Assembly (NCBI GenBank): GCA_947428935.1
Contig: CANENS010000006.1
Location: forward strand, 1 to 62,119
DNA length: 62,119 nt
Origin: an uncultured Candidatus Saccharibacteria bacterium
Lineage (GTDB): Bacteria > Patescibacteriota > Saccharimonadia > Saccharimonadales > Saccharimonadaceae
Direction: 5' to 3'
In this document: positions 27,614 through 35,804 of the stretch, one piece after another
Numbering within the stretch: position 1 is the stretch's first letter
Layout of the letters: each line of letters begins with the position of its first letter
Program-made: the position numbers and the translations under genes
The notes under the pieces: model-generated
What the model saw: the letters and a program-made list of their open reading frames with translations, nothing else
Database searches by the model: none
Told to the model about the DNA's origin: nothing

Positions 27614-27884
27614 CAATGTGTACGAAGAGCCAACTAAATTCATAGATGTTGTTATTATGTATTAAAAGTAATGGCTGAGCTCTAAAAATAAGCCAATCAG
27701 ATACAAATACTTTAAACTATTAAGTCAAGTATTATATATCTATAATAAACCGCTGAAGTAGGAAGGCAACTTGCGATTTTGCAAACCTATAAATCCAGTC
27801 ACGTTCTTGAACCAAAAGCAAAATTTTTACATAAATTACTCGACATACACGGTAATTTCGCGCTTTTCAAAAAACACAAAAAAA
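27614..27884. other. gene-free stretch
   Basis: About 270 AT-rich bases between two convergent terminators. No ORF or RNA gene recognised. Confidence 0.4.
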
Positions 27885-27905
27885 GATCCGCCCATAAGAC
27901 GGATC
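27878..27905 (-). terminator. terminator of rpmE
   Basis: Read on the minus strand, GATCCG, a 9-nt loop and CGGATC are followed by TTTTTTT, a classic intrinsic terminator 10 nt past the L31 stop. Confidence 0.85.
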
Positions 27906-27914
27906 AATGCAGAA

Positions 27915-28253
27915 TTATTCGCTATCTTTAGCTTTTTCGACCTTCTTGGCCGCTTCACGCTCAGCCTTCTTCGCTTTATTCTGCAAAGCTGCATGCATAG
28001 CTTTCGCTTTTTCTGCGCGCGCTTTGAACCGATCAACTCGACCCTCGGTATCAATAATCTTCTCTTCACCAGTAAAGAACGGGTGTGAAGCTGAAGAAAT
28101 CTGAACTTTCACTAGAGGGTACTCATTGCCATCTTCCCAAGTGATGGTCTCGGTGCTTGGAGCAGAAGAGCGCGTCAAAAAAGAAAAATTAGCAGCCTCA
28201 TCAGCAAACACGACATAACGATATTCTTTGGGTTGTGAAACTTTTTTACTCAT
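27915..28253 (-). CDS. rpmE2: 50S ribosomal protein L31 (bL31, type B)
   Basis: A 112-aa protein. The core (residues ~10-80) matches type B bL31, with [13 protein letters not shown], the LTRSSA stretch, the conserved [18 protein letters not shown] segment and VDRFKAR. It lacks the zinc-binding cysteines of type A L31. The last ~35 residues are an Ala/Lys/Glu-rich helical tail longer than usual. A TATAAT -10 (28,265-28,270 on the minus strand) lies 11 nt before the ATG, giving a very short leader. Confidence 0.93.
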   Translation of the reverse strand: MSKKVSQPKEYRYVVFADEAANFSFLTRSSAPSTETITWEDGNEYPLVKVQISSASHPFFTGEEKIIDTEGRVDRFKARAEKAKAMHAALQNKAKKAEREAAKKVEKAKDSE

Positions 28254-28359
28254 AACTATCCTGAATTATAACAAAGTCCTTGATAAAAGTAAAGACTAAA
28301 AACGCATAATCGATAATAATTGAGAAATTGACGAAAATAGGGTTGCTATAACGGGTATG

Positions 28360-28479
28360 ACATGCTAAAATAATAGGTATAAAATCAAATTAACGAAACA
28401 GTTTGCGGGAGGTTTCCTGAGGTCAATTATCATACCTCTTTCTCGCAAGCAAAGCGAAAGGATACCACGAGAAAAAATT
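28360..28479 (+). promoter_or_regulatory. rpsB promoter and leader
   Basis: TAAAAT at about 28,367 and TATAAA at about 28,378 are candidate -10 boxes. The ~100-nt leader contains GGGAGGT and a later ACCTC that can pair. Most genes nearby are leaderless, so a long folded leader here suggests feedback control of rpsB-tsf by ribosomal protein S2, as in other bacteria (inference). Confidence 0.45.
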
Positions 28480-29181
28480 ATGGCAGATTCAAAAGTTGAC
28501 ATCAAAGCTCTGCTTGACGCTGGTGCCCATTTTGGTCACAAAACTAGCCGTTGGCACCCAAAAATGGCTCCTTATATTCATAGTAAGCGCCAGGGCGGAC
28601 ACATCATCAATCTGGAAAAGACAGTTGAAGCACTACAAACTGCTTTGCCGGAGTTAGCCAAGATCGCTAAATGTGGTAAGAAGATTTTGTTCGTCGGCAC
28701 CAAAAAACAGCTCAAAGATATCACTAAGGCGGCAGCTGAGAGTGTAGACATGCCTTACGTGACCGTGCGTTGGGTCGGGGGCATTTTAACTAATGTCGAA
28801 ACTATCCGTAAACAGATTAAGAAGCTGAAGGATTTAGAACGCAGAATGGCTTCTGGTGAGCTAGAGGCTCGCTATTCTAAGCTAGAAGTACAGAGATTTC
28901 AAGAAGAAATTGATATGCTAAACGAGCGCTATGGTGGGATTAAAGAGATGAGCGAGCAACCTGCTGCTATCATTGTAGTGGATGCGGTTCAGGATCAAAA
29001 CGCCATTAAAGAAGCTAGAAGTCTAGAAATTCCGATTTTCGCAATCACCGATACTAATGTAGATCCTACCCCAATTGACTACGTTATTCCCTGTAATGAC
29101 GACGCAATCAAGGCAGTTCAACTGATTCTGGACTACTTTGTGGAGGCGATTAAAAGTGGCCTAAGCCAAAAAGAGGCCTAA
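28480..29181 (+). CDS. rpsB: 30S ribosomal protein S2
   Basis: A 233-aa uS2. Diagnostic segments include LLDAGAHFGHKTSRWHPKM near the N-terminus, YIHSKRQGGHIINLEKT, VGTKKQ, RWVGGILTN and the C-terminal PIFAITDTNVDP. Full length for the family. It heads the translation run rpsB-tsf-frr. Confidence 0.97.
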   Translation: MADSKVDIKALLDAGAHFGHKTSRWHPKMAPYIHSKRQGGHIINLEKTVEALQTALPELAKIAKCGKKILFVGTKKQLKDITKAAAESVDMPYVTVRWVGGILTNVETIRKQIKKLKDLERRMASGELEARYSKLEVQRFQEEIDMLNERYGGIKEMSEQPAAIIVVDAVQDQNAIKEARSLEIPIFAITDTNVDPTPIDYVIPCNDDAIKAVQLILDYFVEAIKSGLSQKEA

Positions 29182-29213
29182 ACACTTTATAAATAATCCA
29201 AAAAGGAGGCAAA

Positions 29214-29843
29214 ATGAGCGACGAACTAAAAGAAAAGGCCGGAGAAGTGAAGGCGATTTCGATTGAATTAATTAAAAAATTGAAAGAACTTTCGGGCGTT
29301 GGCCTAACTGATGCTAAGCAAGCTCTAGTCGAGGCCAAAGGTGACTTTGATCAGGCTCTCGACGCTATGCGTAAGAAGGGTATGACGAAAGCTGAAAAAC
29401 GTGGCGATCGCGAAACTCGCGAAGGCAGAATCGACAGTTATATCCACGATGGACGAATCGGGGCGATCGTAGAAGTAAATTGCGAAACCAGTTTTGTCGC
29501 TAAAACCGATGAATTCAAAGACCTAGCCCATAAAATCGCTATGCAAGTAGCCTCAATGGCCCCGCTTTATGTCGGTATGGAAGATATCCCCGAGAAAGAA
29601 ATGAAAAAGGTTCGTAAAGAGTTTGAAGAAAAGTTTAGCGGTCCAGAAAACATGAAAGAGCAGATTATTGATGGCCAGATTAAGAAAGCTTTTTCGGAAA
29701 AAGTGTTAATGGAGCAGCCATACATTTTGGACGACAGCATGACGGTTGCAAGCTATATTAAGGAAGCGATCGCAAAGACCGGCGAAAATATCACCGTTCG
29801 CCAGTTTAGACGGTTGGAGTTAGGTGTTACCGAAGAAGCCTAA
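29214..29843 (+). CDS. tsf: translation elongation factor Ts
   Basis: A 209-aa EF-Ts, the guanine-exchange factor for EF-Tu. The N-terminal UBA-like domain has LKELSGVGLTDAKQALVEA and the core has VEVNCETSFVAKTDEF, the classic TDFV-type contact region. It is shorter than E. coli EF-Ts (283 aa), lacking part of the dimerisation module, as is common in reduced genomes. AAGGAGG lies 8 nt before the ATG, 32 bp after rpsB. Confidence 0.96.
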   Translation: MSDELKEKAGEVKAISIELIKKLKELSGVGLTDAKQALVEAKGDFDQALDAMRKKGMTKAEKRGDRETREGRIDSYIHDGRIGAIVEVNCETSFVAKTDEFKDLAHKIAMQVASMAPLYVGMEDIPEKEMKKVRKEFEEKFSGPENMKEQIIDGQIKKAFSEKVLMEQPYILDDSMTVASYIKEAIAKTGENITVRQFRRLELGVTEEA

Positions 29844-29882
29844 GACGCCATTGATAATTAAAATTCGAAGCAGGAGCAAGGG

Positions 29883-30425
29883 ATGTTTGAAGATACCGAG
29901 TATAAGAATGCTATGCAAAAACAAGTGGAGCATTTTCGCGAGGAAATGAAAAAAGTGCGCACCGGTCGAGCACATCCCGATATGTTGAGCAATGTCCAAG
30001 TTGAAGCCTACGGACAAATGATGCCACTCAACCAAGTGGCTAACGTCACCGTTTCCGGCGGAACTATGCTTTTGGTTACACCTTTTGACCCTAGCATGAT
30101 CCAGGCGATTGATGCGGCAATTCGAAATGATCGCAATATGAATTTAAACCCATCCGACGACGGGCATATCGTGCGTGTGCCAATCCCGCCTCTGACTGAA
30201 GAACGGCGCAAAGAGATCGTCAAGGCAACTTCGTCGCAAGTCGAAAACGCTAAGGTTTCAATCCGGAATGTGCGTGAGGACGCACGTAAAGCTCTGAAAA
30301 AAACCGAGCTGCCAGAAGACGCAACCAAAAAGGCTGAGAAGTCAATTGATGAACTAACGCGCAAGTTTAGCGACGAAATCGATGTCATCTTCAAAGAGAA
30401 AACAGCGGAGATTATGACGGTTTAA
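29883..30425 (+). CDS. frr: ribosome recycling factor
   Basis: A 180-aa RRF with the expected KKVRTGRAHPDML N-terminal segment, VRVPIPPLTEERRKEIVK and a helical C-terminus with VRNVREDARKALKK. With EF-G it splits post-termination ribosomes. In most bacteria pyrH lies between tsf and frr; here it is missing, with only 39 bp between the two genes. Confidence 0.97.
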   Translation: MFEDTEYKNAMQKQVEHFREEMKKVRTGRAHPDMLSNVQVEAYGQMMPLNQVANVTVSGGTMLLVTPFDPSMIQAIDAAIRNDRNMNLNPSDDGHIVRVPIPPLTEERRKEIVKATSSQVENAKVSIRNVREDARKALKKTELPEDATKKAEKSIDELTRKFSDEIDVIFKEKTAEIMTV

Positions 30426-30427
30426 CC

Positions 30428-31129
30428 ATGGAGAAAAAGCTCACCCATATTGGATATATCGTAGACGGCAACCGCCGTTGGGCCAAAGAGCGTGGCTTAC
30501 CAACCGTTGACGGTCATCGCCGTGGATTTGATAAAGTCCTCGATGCAATCGATTTCTTGAAGAGCAAAGACATTAGGTATGTCTCGTTCTATGTTTTTAG
30601 TACTGAGAACTGGCAGCGCTCTCCAGAAGAAGTCAGCTATTTGATGAGGCTAATCGAAACTAGGCTCGACACCCTAGTTAAAAAATGCAAGAAGGAGAAT
30701 CTTCGCTGCTTACTAATGGGGCGCCGCAAGCCAGTAGGCGAGAAATTATGGCAAAAATTACAACAGGCCGAACGTGATACTGCTGAAAATAGCGGTATGA
30801 CGGTTTGCATATGCTTTAACTATGGCGGTCAGTGGGAAATCGCAGATGCTGCAAACAAGATTTTGGCACAATTCAGGAATAAATCTCTTCCGGATGATTT
30901 TGAATTGACCCCAAAAATGTTTGCAGAATATTTATATCAGCCTGCCGTTCCGCCGCTTGACCTAGTAGTGCGCACCTCGGGCGAACAGCGTATCTCCGGC
31001 TTTCAGTTATGGCGATCCGCCTACGCCGAATTTTTATTCCTAGACAAGAAATTTCCCGACTTAGCCGAGGAGGATCACGAGCTGATTCTGGCTGAGTTCG
31101 AACGCCGCAGTCGACGTTTTGGCAAATAA
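30428..31129 (+). CDS. uppS: undecaprenyl diphosphate synthase (cis-prenyltransferase)
   Basis: A 233-aa cis-prenyltransferase with the catalytic VDGNRRWAKERGLP segment, GHRRGFD, YVSFYVFSTENWQRS, and the C-terminal DLVVRTSGEQRISGFQLWRS region. It makes C55-PP, the lipid carrier for peptidoglycan and glycans, matching UppP and MurJ further along. It begins 2 nt after frr and is translationally coupled. Confidence 0.97.
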   Translation: MEKKLTHIGYIVDGNRRWAKERGLPTVDGHRRGFDKVLDAIDFLKSKDIRYVSFYVFSTENWQRSPEEVSYLMRLIETRLDTLVKKCKKENLRCLLMGRRKPVGEKLWQKLQQAERDTAENSGMTVCICFNYGGQWEIADAANKILAQFRNKSLPDDFELTPKMFAEYLYQPAVPPLDLVVRTSGEQRISGFQLWRSAYAEFLFLDKKFPDLAEEDHELILAEFERRSRRFGK

Positions 31130-31131
31130 AG

Positions 31132-31223
31132 TATACTTTTGTAATAAAAATGTTTACAAAAGTACGATCTTGTAATTCACCCCTGGAAAAACTAGTAAAA
31201 ATCACTGAAAGATATGTTTACTC
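31132..31223. repeat. diverged repeat shared with 26,396-26,500
   Basis: Both copies start TATACTTTTGTA and end TTTACTC, with a matching core (for example CTGGAAAAA against CTAGAAAAA and AAAAATC followed by CTAAAG/CTGAAAG). It lies just after uppS and just before silent cassette 2. No coding capacity. Confidence 0.45.
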
Positions 31224-31270
31224 AAGCAATCAAAGATCATGATTTACGGTTTTTGTTGAGCAGGGTGTTC

Positions 31271-31464
31271 TTCGCAGCGGGCTCGTCAGTATCAACAGTG
31301 GCGCAATACGATATTCCAATGTTGGTGGATACGCCTGGACTTCGCGAACTATCTCATACGGTACTCAACTTGCATATAGGCTCAGCTTCGATGCCTCAGT
31401 TACTGACCCAGCCAATGGTAGCAATCGCTACTACGGCTTCCCCCTCCGCTGCCTAGCTAGACAG
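31271..31464 (+). pseudogene. silent surface-protein cassette 2
   Basis: A 194-bp fragment with frame starting RSGLVSINSG, then GGYAWTSRT, AYRLSFDAS and YYGFPLRCLARQ. The frame is intact through the cassette. It begins TTCGCAGCGG and ends CTAGCTAGACAG like the other three. There is no start codon, signal peptide or ribosome binding site for this frame. A different 80-codon frame (31,214-31,456) overlaps it but looks accidental. Confidence 0.75.
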
Positions 31465-31628
31465 TATATAATATATATTCAAGCAAAAGCATATACATGA
31501 CATGTACGCTTTTTGTAGTCATAATGTAATATTTGCTACTTTTCATTAAAACACTATGCTTGCAAAATCGAAAATCAAATAATAAATAAAATAATAGCTC
31601 GTGCCCAAAAACATGCTAAAATAGAAAT
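31465..31628 (+). promoter_or_regulatory. rseP upstream region with leaderless -10 box
   Basis: AT-rich, no ORF. TAAAAT at 31,617-31,622 ends 7 nt before the rseP ATG, so the mRNA should begin at the start codon. Confidence 0.5.
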
Positions 31629-32903
31629 ATGGAAACTTTTTTATGGACTGTTTTGGGTGTAATAGTTGGGCTAATTATATTGATGCTGCTTGTAATAGCG
31701 CATGAATTTGGGCACTTTATTATGGCGCGGTGCAGCGGCGTTAGGGTGCGAGAATTCGGAATTGGCTTTCCGCCCCGTGCAATTGCGTGGGTGAAACAAA
31801 AAGAGTCTGAAGTTTCCGCAAATAAGCAGCAAAAATCCAAAAACAAAGCCGAATCAACAGAGAACCGAATGGGGCGAAAATGGCAAAAAATACCAAAGGC
31901 CGATTGGAATCACGAGCAAAATGAATTGATTTTTAGCCTAAACTGGCTGCCGATCGGTGGATTTTGTGCGCTTGACGGCGAGGGTGATTCTGATACTCGT
32001 CCTGGTACATTTGGCGCAGCCAGCTTCTGGAGCAAAACTAAAGTTCTCTTCGGTGGGGTGATCATGAACTGGCTGGTAGCGATCGTGATCTTGACTATTT
32101 TGGCATTAACCGGCATGCCGCAATTTATTAATCATCAGTTTTATCTAGGTCAGGATGCCCAAATTGTCGGAAACGGCATCACTATTGAAGAAGTGATGCC
32201 AAATACGCCAGCCGAAAAAGCCGGATTTAAGAAAGGTGACCAAATCGTAAGGGTGAACGGAGAAGAAATTCTCTATCCCAATGATATTAGCCAATATGAC
32301 GCCGAACATACCGGCAAAGATGTAAAATATACGATCCGACGCAACGATGAAGAGCAGGAGTTAACTGCTCATCTCAATCCAGAAGGCTCAGAATATATTT
32401 TGGGGATTTCGATGTCTTACGGGCAAACTTTCGTTAAGTCAACCTGGTCGGCGCCAATTGTCGGTATTGGCACCACTATTCAGATCACTGGCGAAACTTT
32501 CCGAGGATTTGGCCAATTAGTCGCGAATTTATGTTCCGGTTTGGTTAGCCAATTTAGCGGCGATAATGCAGTTCGCGAGGCTGGACGCAGTAATCTATCA
32601 AGCGCTAGTGAATCAGTTTCTGGTCCAATCGGTATCATTGGCGTAATTTTCCCAACCTTTGCGCGTTCGGGCCCGACCAATCTCGCTTTTTTGGCGGCTT
32701 TGATCTCGATCTCGCTAGCCTGCATGAACATCTTGCCAATCCCAGCACTCGACGGAGGACGCTGGGCCATGATCGCCTTTTGTCGTCTACGCGGCAAGAA
32801 ACTCAAGAAAGAGATTGAAGAAAAGATTGTCTCTCGAGCTTTTATGGCCTTGCTGATTTTAATCCTGGTTATTTCGATTTTGGATATTGCGAAACTTTTC
32901 TAA
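31629..32903 (+). CDS. rseP: site-2 protease RseP-like, membrane zinc metalloprotease
   Basis: A 424-aa intramembrane metalloprotease. HEFGH near residue 23 is the zinc HExxH motif in the first helix. A PDZ domain (~185-255, VMPNTPAEKAGFKKGDQIVRVNG) sits in the middle, and NILPIPALDGGRW near 370 is the LDG zinc-ligand motif. A ~50-residue Lys/Gln/Glu-rich insert follows the first helix. RseP/RasP cleaves anti-sigma factors and leftover signal peptides in the membrane. It is followed after 3 bp by a second intramembrane protease gene. Confidence 0.93.
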   Translation: METFLWTVLGVIVGLIILMLLVIAHEFGHFIMARCSGVRVREFGIGFPPRAIAWVKQKESEVSANKQQKSKNKAESTENRMGRKWQKIPKADWNHEQNELIFSLNWLPIGGFCALDGEGDSDTRPGTFGAASFWSKTKVLFGGVIMNWLVAIVILTILALTGMPQFINHQFYLGQDAQIVGNGITIEEVMPNTPAEKAGFKKGDQIVRVNGEEILYPNDISQYDAEHTGKDVKYTIRRNDEEQELTAHLNPEGSEYILGISMSYGQTFVKSTWSAPIVGIGTTIQITGETFRGFGQLVANLCSGLVSQFSGDNAVREAGRSNLSSASESVSGPIGIIGVIFPTFARSGPTNLAFLAALISISLACMNILPIPALDGGRWAMIAFCRLRGKKLKKEIEEKIVSRAFMALLILILVISILDIAKLF

Positions 32904-32906
32904 ACT

Positions 32907-33692
32907 ATGACCATAAAAAAAGAAAATAAGGCCAACTCACGTCAGAATTTAATCAAAATTTTGCAAGGGCTTCTGCTAGCAACTTGGGTGGGCATAGTAA
33001 TTATTGCTAGCCAATATTGTATAGTTTATGGTACATTGTTTCTGGTCGGCAAAGAACGAATTCAACAACCGGTTTGGGTCGGGTTTTGCCAAGCTTTAAG
33101 TTACATTTTAGCATTTTTGCTATTATTTTTCGTCACACCACGCCTTTACGAGCTAATCCAAATCAGGAGCAAAAAGAAAATTACTGTGCTCCAAAACATG
33201 TCGCTTGCAACTAGCCGAACTGAACTTGGCCTCAAAGAATCTCCAACTTTTGTGGACTTAGGATTACCAATCGTAGCGTACGTAGTGTATTTAGCCATAG
33301 CTCAAGGCATACTCTTCATCATTGAAAAAGTGCTACCCTGGTTCAATCCCGAACAGGAACAACAAACCGGCTTTAGCCATTTTCTCAGCAGTGGAGATCG
33401 ATTTATTGCCATGCTGACAATTGTTTTGATCGCGCCAGTTGCCGAAGAGTTAATCATACGCGGATGGCTTTATGGCAAAATCCGCGAATGGCTGAAACCG
33501 ATCAGTGCCATGCTAATCGTGTCATTATTATTTGCAATTCTGCATGGGCAGCTCAACGTCGCTCTTGCCACCTTTGTGCTTAGTATAATACTCTGCACCA
33601 TGCGCGAAATTACCGGGACAATTTGGAGCGGAATTTTGTTGCATATTATCGTGAATGCCATTTCATTTTATTTCCTATACGTCGCCTTCTAA
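32907..33692 (+). CDS. CPBP-family intramembrane glutamic endopeptidase
   Basis: A 261-aa multi-pass protein with about seven helices. The three family motifs are present: EELIIRGWLYG (EExxxR), LLFAILHG (FxxxH) and GILLHIIVNA (HxxxN). CPBP/Abi proteases include Rce1-like enzymes and bacteriocin self-immunity proteins. The gene is 3 bp downstream of rseP, so two membrane proteases are probably co-expressed. The substrate is unknown. Confidence 0.9.
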   Translation: MTIKKENKANSRQNLIKILQGLLLATWVGIVIIASQYCIVYGTLFLVGKERIQQPVWVGFCQALSYILAFLLLFFVTPRLYELIQIRSKKKITVLQNMSLATSRTELGLKESPTFVDLGLPIVAYVVYLAIAQGILFIIEKVLPWFNPEQEQQTGFSHFLSSGDRFIAMLTIVLIAPVAEELIIRGWLYGKIREWLKPISAMLIVSLLFAILHGQLNVALATFVLSIILCTMREITGTIWSGILLHIIVNAISFYFLYVAF

Positions 33693-33971
33693 AAAGTCTT
33701 GTTGCGCAACCTACTAGTAATAGATTGAGAACGAATTTCCTCAATAGCCCTTCTTATGCATAATAGAATAACGTTTTTCATTTTGAATCGGGTCTTATTG
33801 CTCCAGGCTCTGCCGAGGTAATTCGTGTAGATTGATTTTGCAAACAAAGACAACTCTCACAATTAAGCGGAATAAAGAATCACCAGAGGGCAGTCCTTTA
33901 GCTCTTTGCTCCTGGAGCATTAAGAGCCAGGCCTTGGTTTTATTAACAATCTGTGCTAAACTATACCCAAT
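33693..33971 (+). promoter_or_regulatory. proS upstream region
   Basis: About 280 bp without a gene. TGTGCTAAACT (TAAACT at 33,957-33,962) is an extended -10 ending 10 nt before the proS ATG, again giving little or no leader. GAGCATTAAGAGC-type short palindromes occur but no clear terminator. Confidence 0.4.
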
Positions 33972-35204
33972 ATGCGTTTTAGTCAAACTTTCATCAAAAC
34001 TTTACGCGACGCGCCAAAAGATGAAACTGCGCGCGGCGCTCAGTATTTAAATCGAGCAGGTTATGTTCATAAAGAAATGGCTGGTGTTTATGATTATTTG
34101 CCGCTTGGCCTACGGGTTTTAGAAAAAATTAAAAAAATCATTCGCGAAGAGCTAAACGCAATTGGCGGCCAAGAAGTTCTCATGTCAACTCTGCAAAATC
34201 CTGCACCGTGGCAGAAAACTGACCGTTGGGACCCGGAAAAAATAGATGTTTGGTTCAAAACGGAACTTTCGGCTGGAGGAGAATTGGGGTTGGCACCAAC
34301 TCACGAAGAACCATTTACCAATATGATGAAAAACTATATTTCCAGTTATAAAGATCTACCGGTCTACACATATCAAATTCAAACCAAGTTTCGCAACGAA
34401 TTGCGCGCCAAATCTGGAATTATGCGGACGCGTGAGTTTTTGATGAATGATATGTACAGCTTTTCGGCTGATGAATCTAGCCACGACCAGTTTTATCACG
34501 AAGTTGAAAAAGCTTATGCCCGTATTTTTGATCGTCTCGGGATTGGCGAGGATACTTATCAAACTTTTGCTAGTGGCGGAGTGTTTTCTAAATATAGTCA
34601 CGAATTTCAGACTCTCACCGAGGTAGGAGAAGATACTATATATTATAATACAGACAAAACTGTGTTTCTGAACGAGGAAGTACTTGAGGATGAGATATTG
34701 GAGGAATTCAACGTGAAAAGGAACGAATTGGCGTCCGCACGAGGTGCAGAAGTAGGTAATATCTTTACGCTTAAAACTAAATACTCGGCACCATTAGAGT
34801 TGAATTACACGAACCAAGATGGCGAACGTCAACCAGTGATTATGGGTTGTTATGGTATCGGTATCTCGCGAGTTATGGGAGTAATTGCCGAAAAATGCGC
34901 CGATGAAAAAGGTTTAGTCTGGCCAGAAGCGGTCGCACCATATCGTTTTTACTTAATCGGTATTGGTGAGAAGGGTCAAGCCCGAGCCGAAGAATTATAT
35001 AAAGGTCACGAGAAAGAAATTCTATTTGACGACCGCGACCTACGCCCTGGAGAAAAATTTGCCGATGCTGAATTGCTGGGAATCCCATATCGCATAGTTA
35101 TTTCGGATAAAACTTTAAACAATGACGCTGTTGAGTTAACTAGCCGAAGTGATAGTGAAACCAAAAACTTGCCGTTTTCTGAGCTCGAACAGATGTTTTC
35201 TTAA
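33972..35204 (+). CDS. proS: prolyl-tRNA synthetase (short form without editing domain)
   Basis: A 410-aa class II synthetase. Motif 1 region GLRVLEKIKKIIREEL, motif 2 FRNELRAKSGIMRTREFLM and motif 3 GCYGIGISRVMG are clear, followed by the anticodon-binding domain with FDDRDLRPGEKFADAELLG. Bacterial ProS is usually ~570 aa; the ~180-aa INS domain that clears mischarged Ala-tRNA(Pro) is absent. Short forms of this kind are known in some bacterial lineages. Start ATG 33,972 is set by TSQTFIKTL-type alignment and the close -10 box. Confidence 0.95.
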   Translation: MRFSQTFIKTLRDAPKDETARGAQYLNRAGYVHKEMAGVYDYLPLGLRVLEKIKKIIREELNAIGGQEVLMSTLQNPAPWQKTDRWDPEKIDVWFKTELSAGGELGLAPTHEEPFTNMMKNYISSYKDLPVYTYQIQTKFRNELRAKSGIMRTREFLMNDMYSFSADESSHDQFYHEVEKAYARIFDRLGIGEDTYQTFASGGVFSKYSHEFQTLTEVGEDTIYYNTDKTVFLNEEVLEDEILEEFNVKRNELASARGAEVGNIFTLKTKYSAPLELNYTNQDGERQPVIMGCYGIGISRVMGVIAEKCADEKGLVWPEAVAPYRFYLIGIGEKGQARAEELYKGHEKEILFDDRDLRPGEKFADAELLGIPYRIVISDKTLNNDAVELTSRSDSETKNLPFSELEQMFS

Positions 35205-35252
35205 AAATAAGCTTAAATTTTAATCAGAGAGGACTAAAATCATCAAAATCTA

Positions 35253-35281
35253 TTGACAAAGCTGAGCATAAGTAATAAACT
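35253..35281 (+). promoter_or_regulatory. greA promoter, leaderless
   Basis: TTGACA (35,253-35,258), a 17-bp spacer and TAAACT (35,276-35,281) end 8 nt before the greA ATG at 35,289. A near-consensus sigma-70-type promoter with no room for a ribosome binding site. Confidence 0.8.
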
Positions 35282-35288
35282 TCATATT

Positions 35289-35732
35289 ATGAAAAAGACT
35301 GTAAATCTCACTTCGGCGGGATATGCCGAACTAGAACAAGAACTAGCAGATTTAATTGCGCAGCGTCCGCAAATTGCCGAAAGATTAGCGACTGCACGAG
35401 CCTTTGGTGATTTATCCGAAAACCAAGAATACACCGATGCTCGTACTGAACAAAAAAATACCGAAAATCGTATTTTGGAAATCGAAGAAATCCTCAAAAA
35501 TGCTAAGATTATTGAGACTAAAGCTAGCGATCAAATCGTGATCGGTGCCACCGTCACCGTTGATATGAATGGCAAGGAAGTCACTTATACGGTAGTTGGT
35601 CCAGTCGAAGCTAATCCGCTAGAGGGGAAGATTTCTCACGAATCACCAATCGGCAAAGAATTATTGGGACACAAAGTAAACGATCAATTTGACTTTAATG
35701 GCAAGAAAGTTACGGTCAAGAAAATTTCTTAG
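35289..35732 (+). CDS. greA: transcription elongation factor GreA
   Basis: A 147-aa protein. The N-terminal coiled coil includes ARAFGDLSENQEYTDARTEQ with the acidic tip (D, E) that stimulates RNA polymerase cleavage. The C-terminal domain ends with SPIGKELLGHKVND. It rescues backtracked polymerase. The start is ATG 35,289 because the upstream in-frame TTG at 35,253 is the -35 box. Confidence 0.96.
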   Translation: MKKTVNLTSAGYAELEQELADLIAQRPQIAERLATARAFGDLSENQEYTDARTEQKNTENRILEIEEILKNAKIIETKASDQIVIGATVTVDMNGKEVTYTVVGPVEANPLEGKISHESPIGKELLGHKVNDQFDFNGKKVTVKKIS

Positions 35733-35791
35733 CCTACTACTCGTTGGTCAATAGTATGTTGCAAAAATGCAATCTCTGGCAAAATCTATGT

Positions 35792-35797
35792 TATAAT
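35792..35797 (+). promoter_or_regulatory. lysS -10 box, leaderless
   Basis: TATAAT ends 8 nt before the lysS ATG at 35,805; no ribosome binding site is present. Confidence 0.6.
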
Positions 35798-35804
35798 ATA
35801 AGGC

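Noticed and set aside
31214-31456. An 80-codon frame covering cassette 2
   Set aside because: It is in a different frame from the conserved RSG...FPLRCLAR reading, which matches the other cassettes, so it is a shadow.
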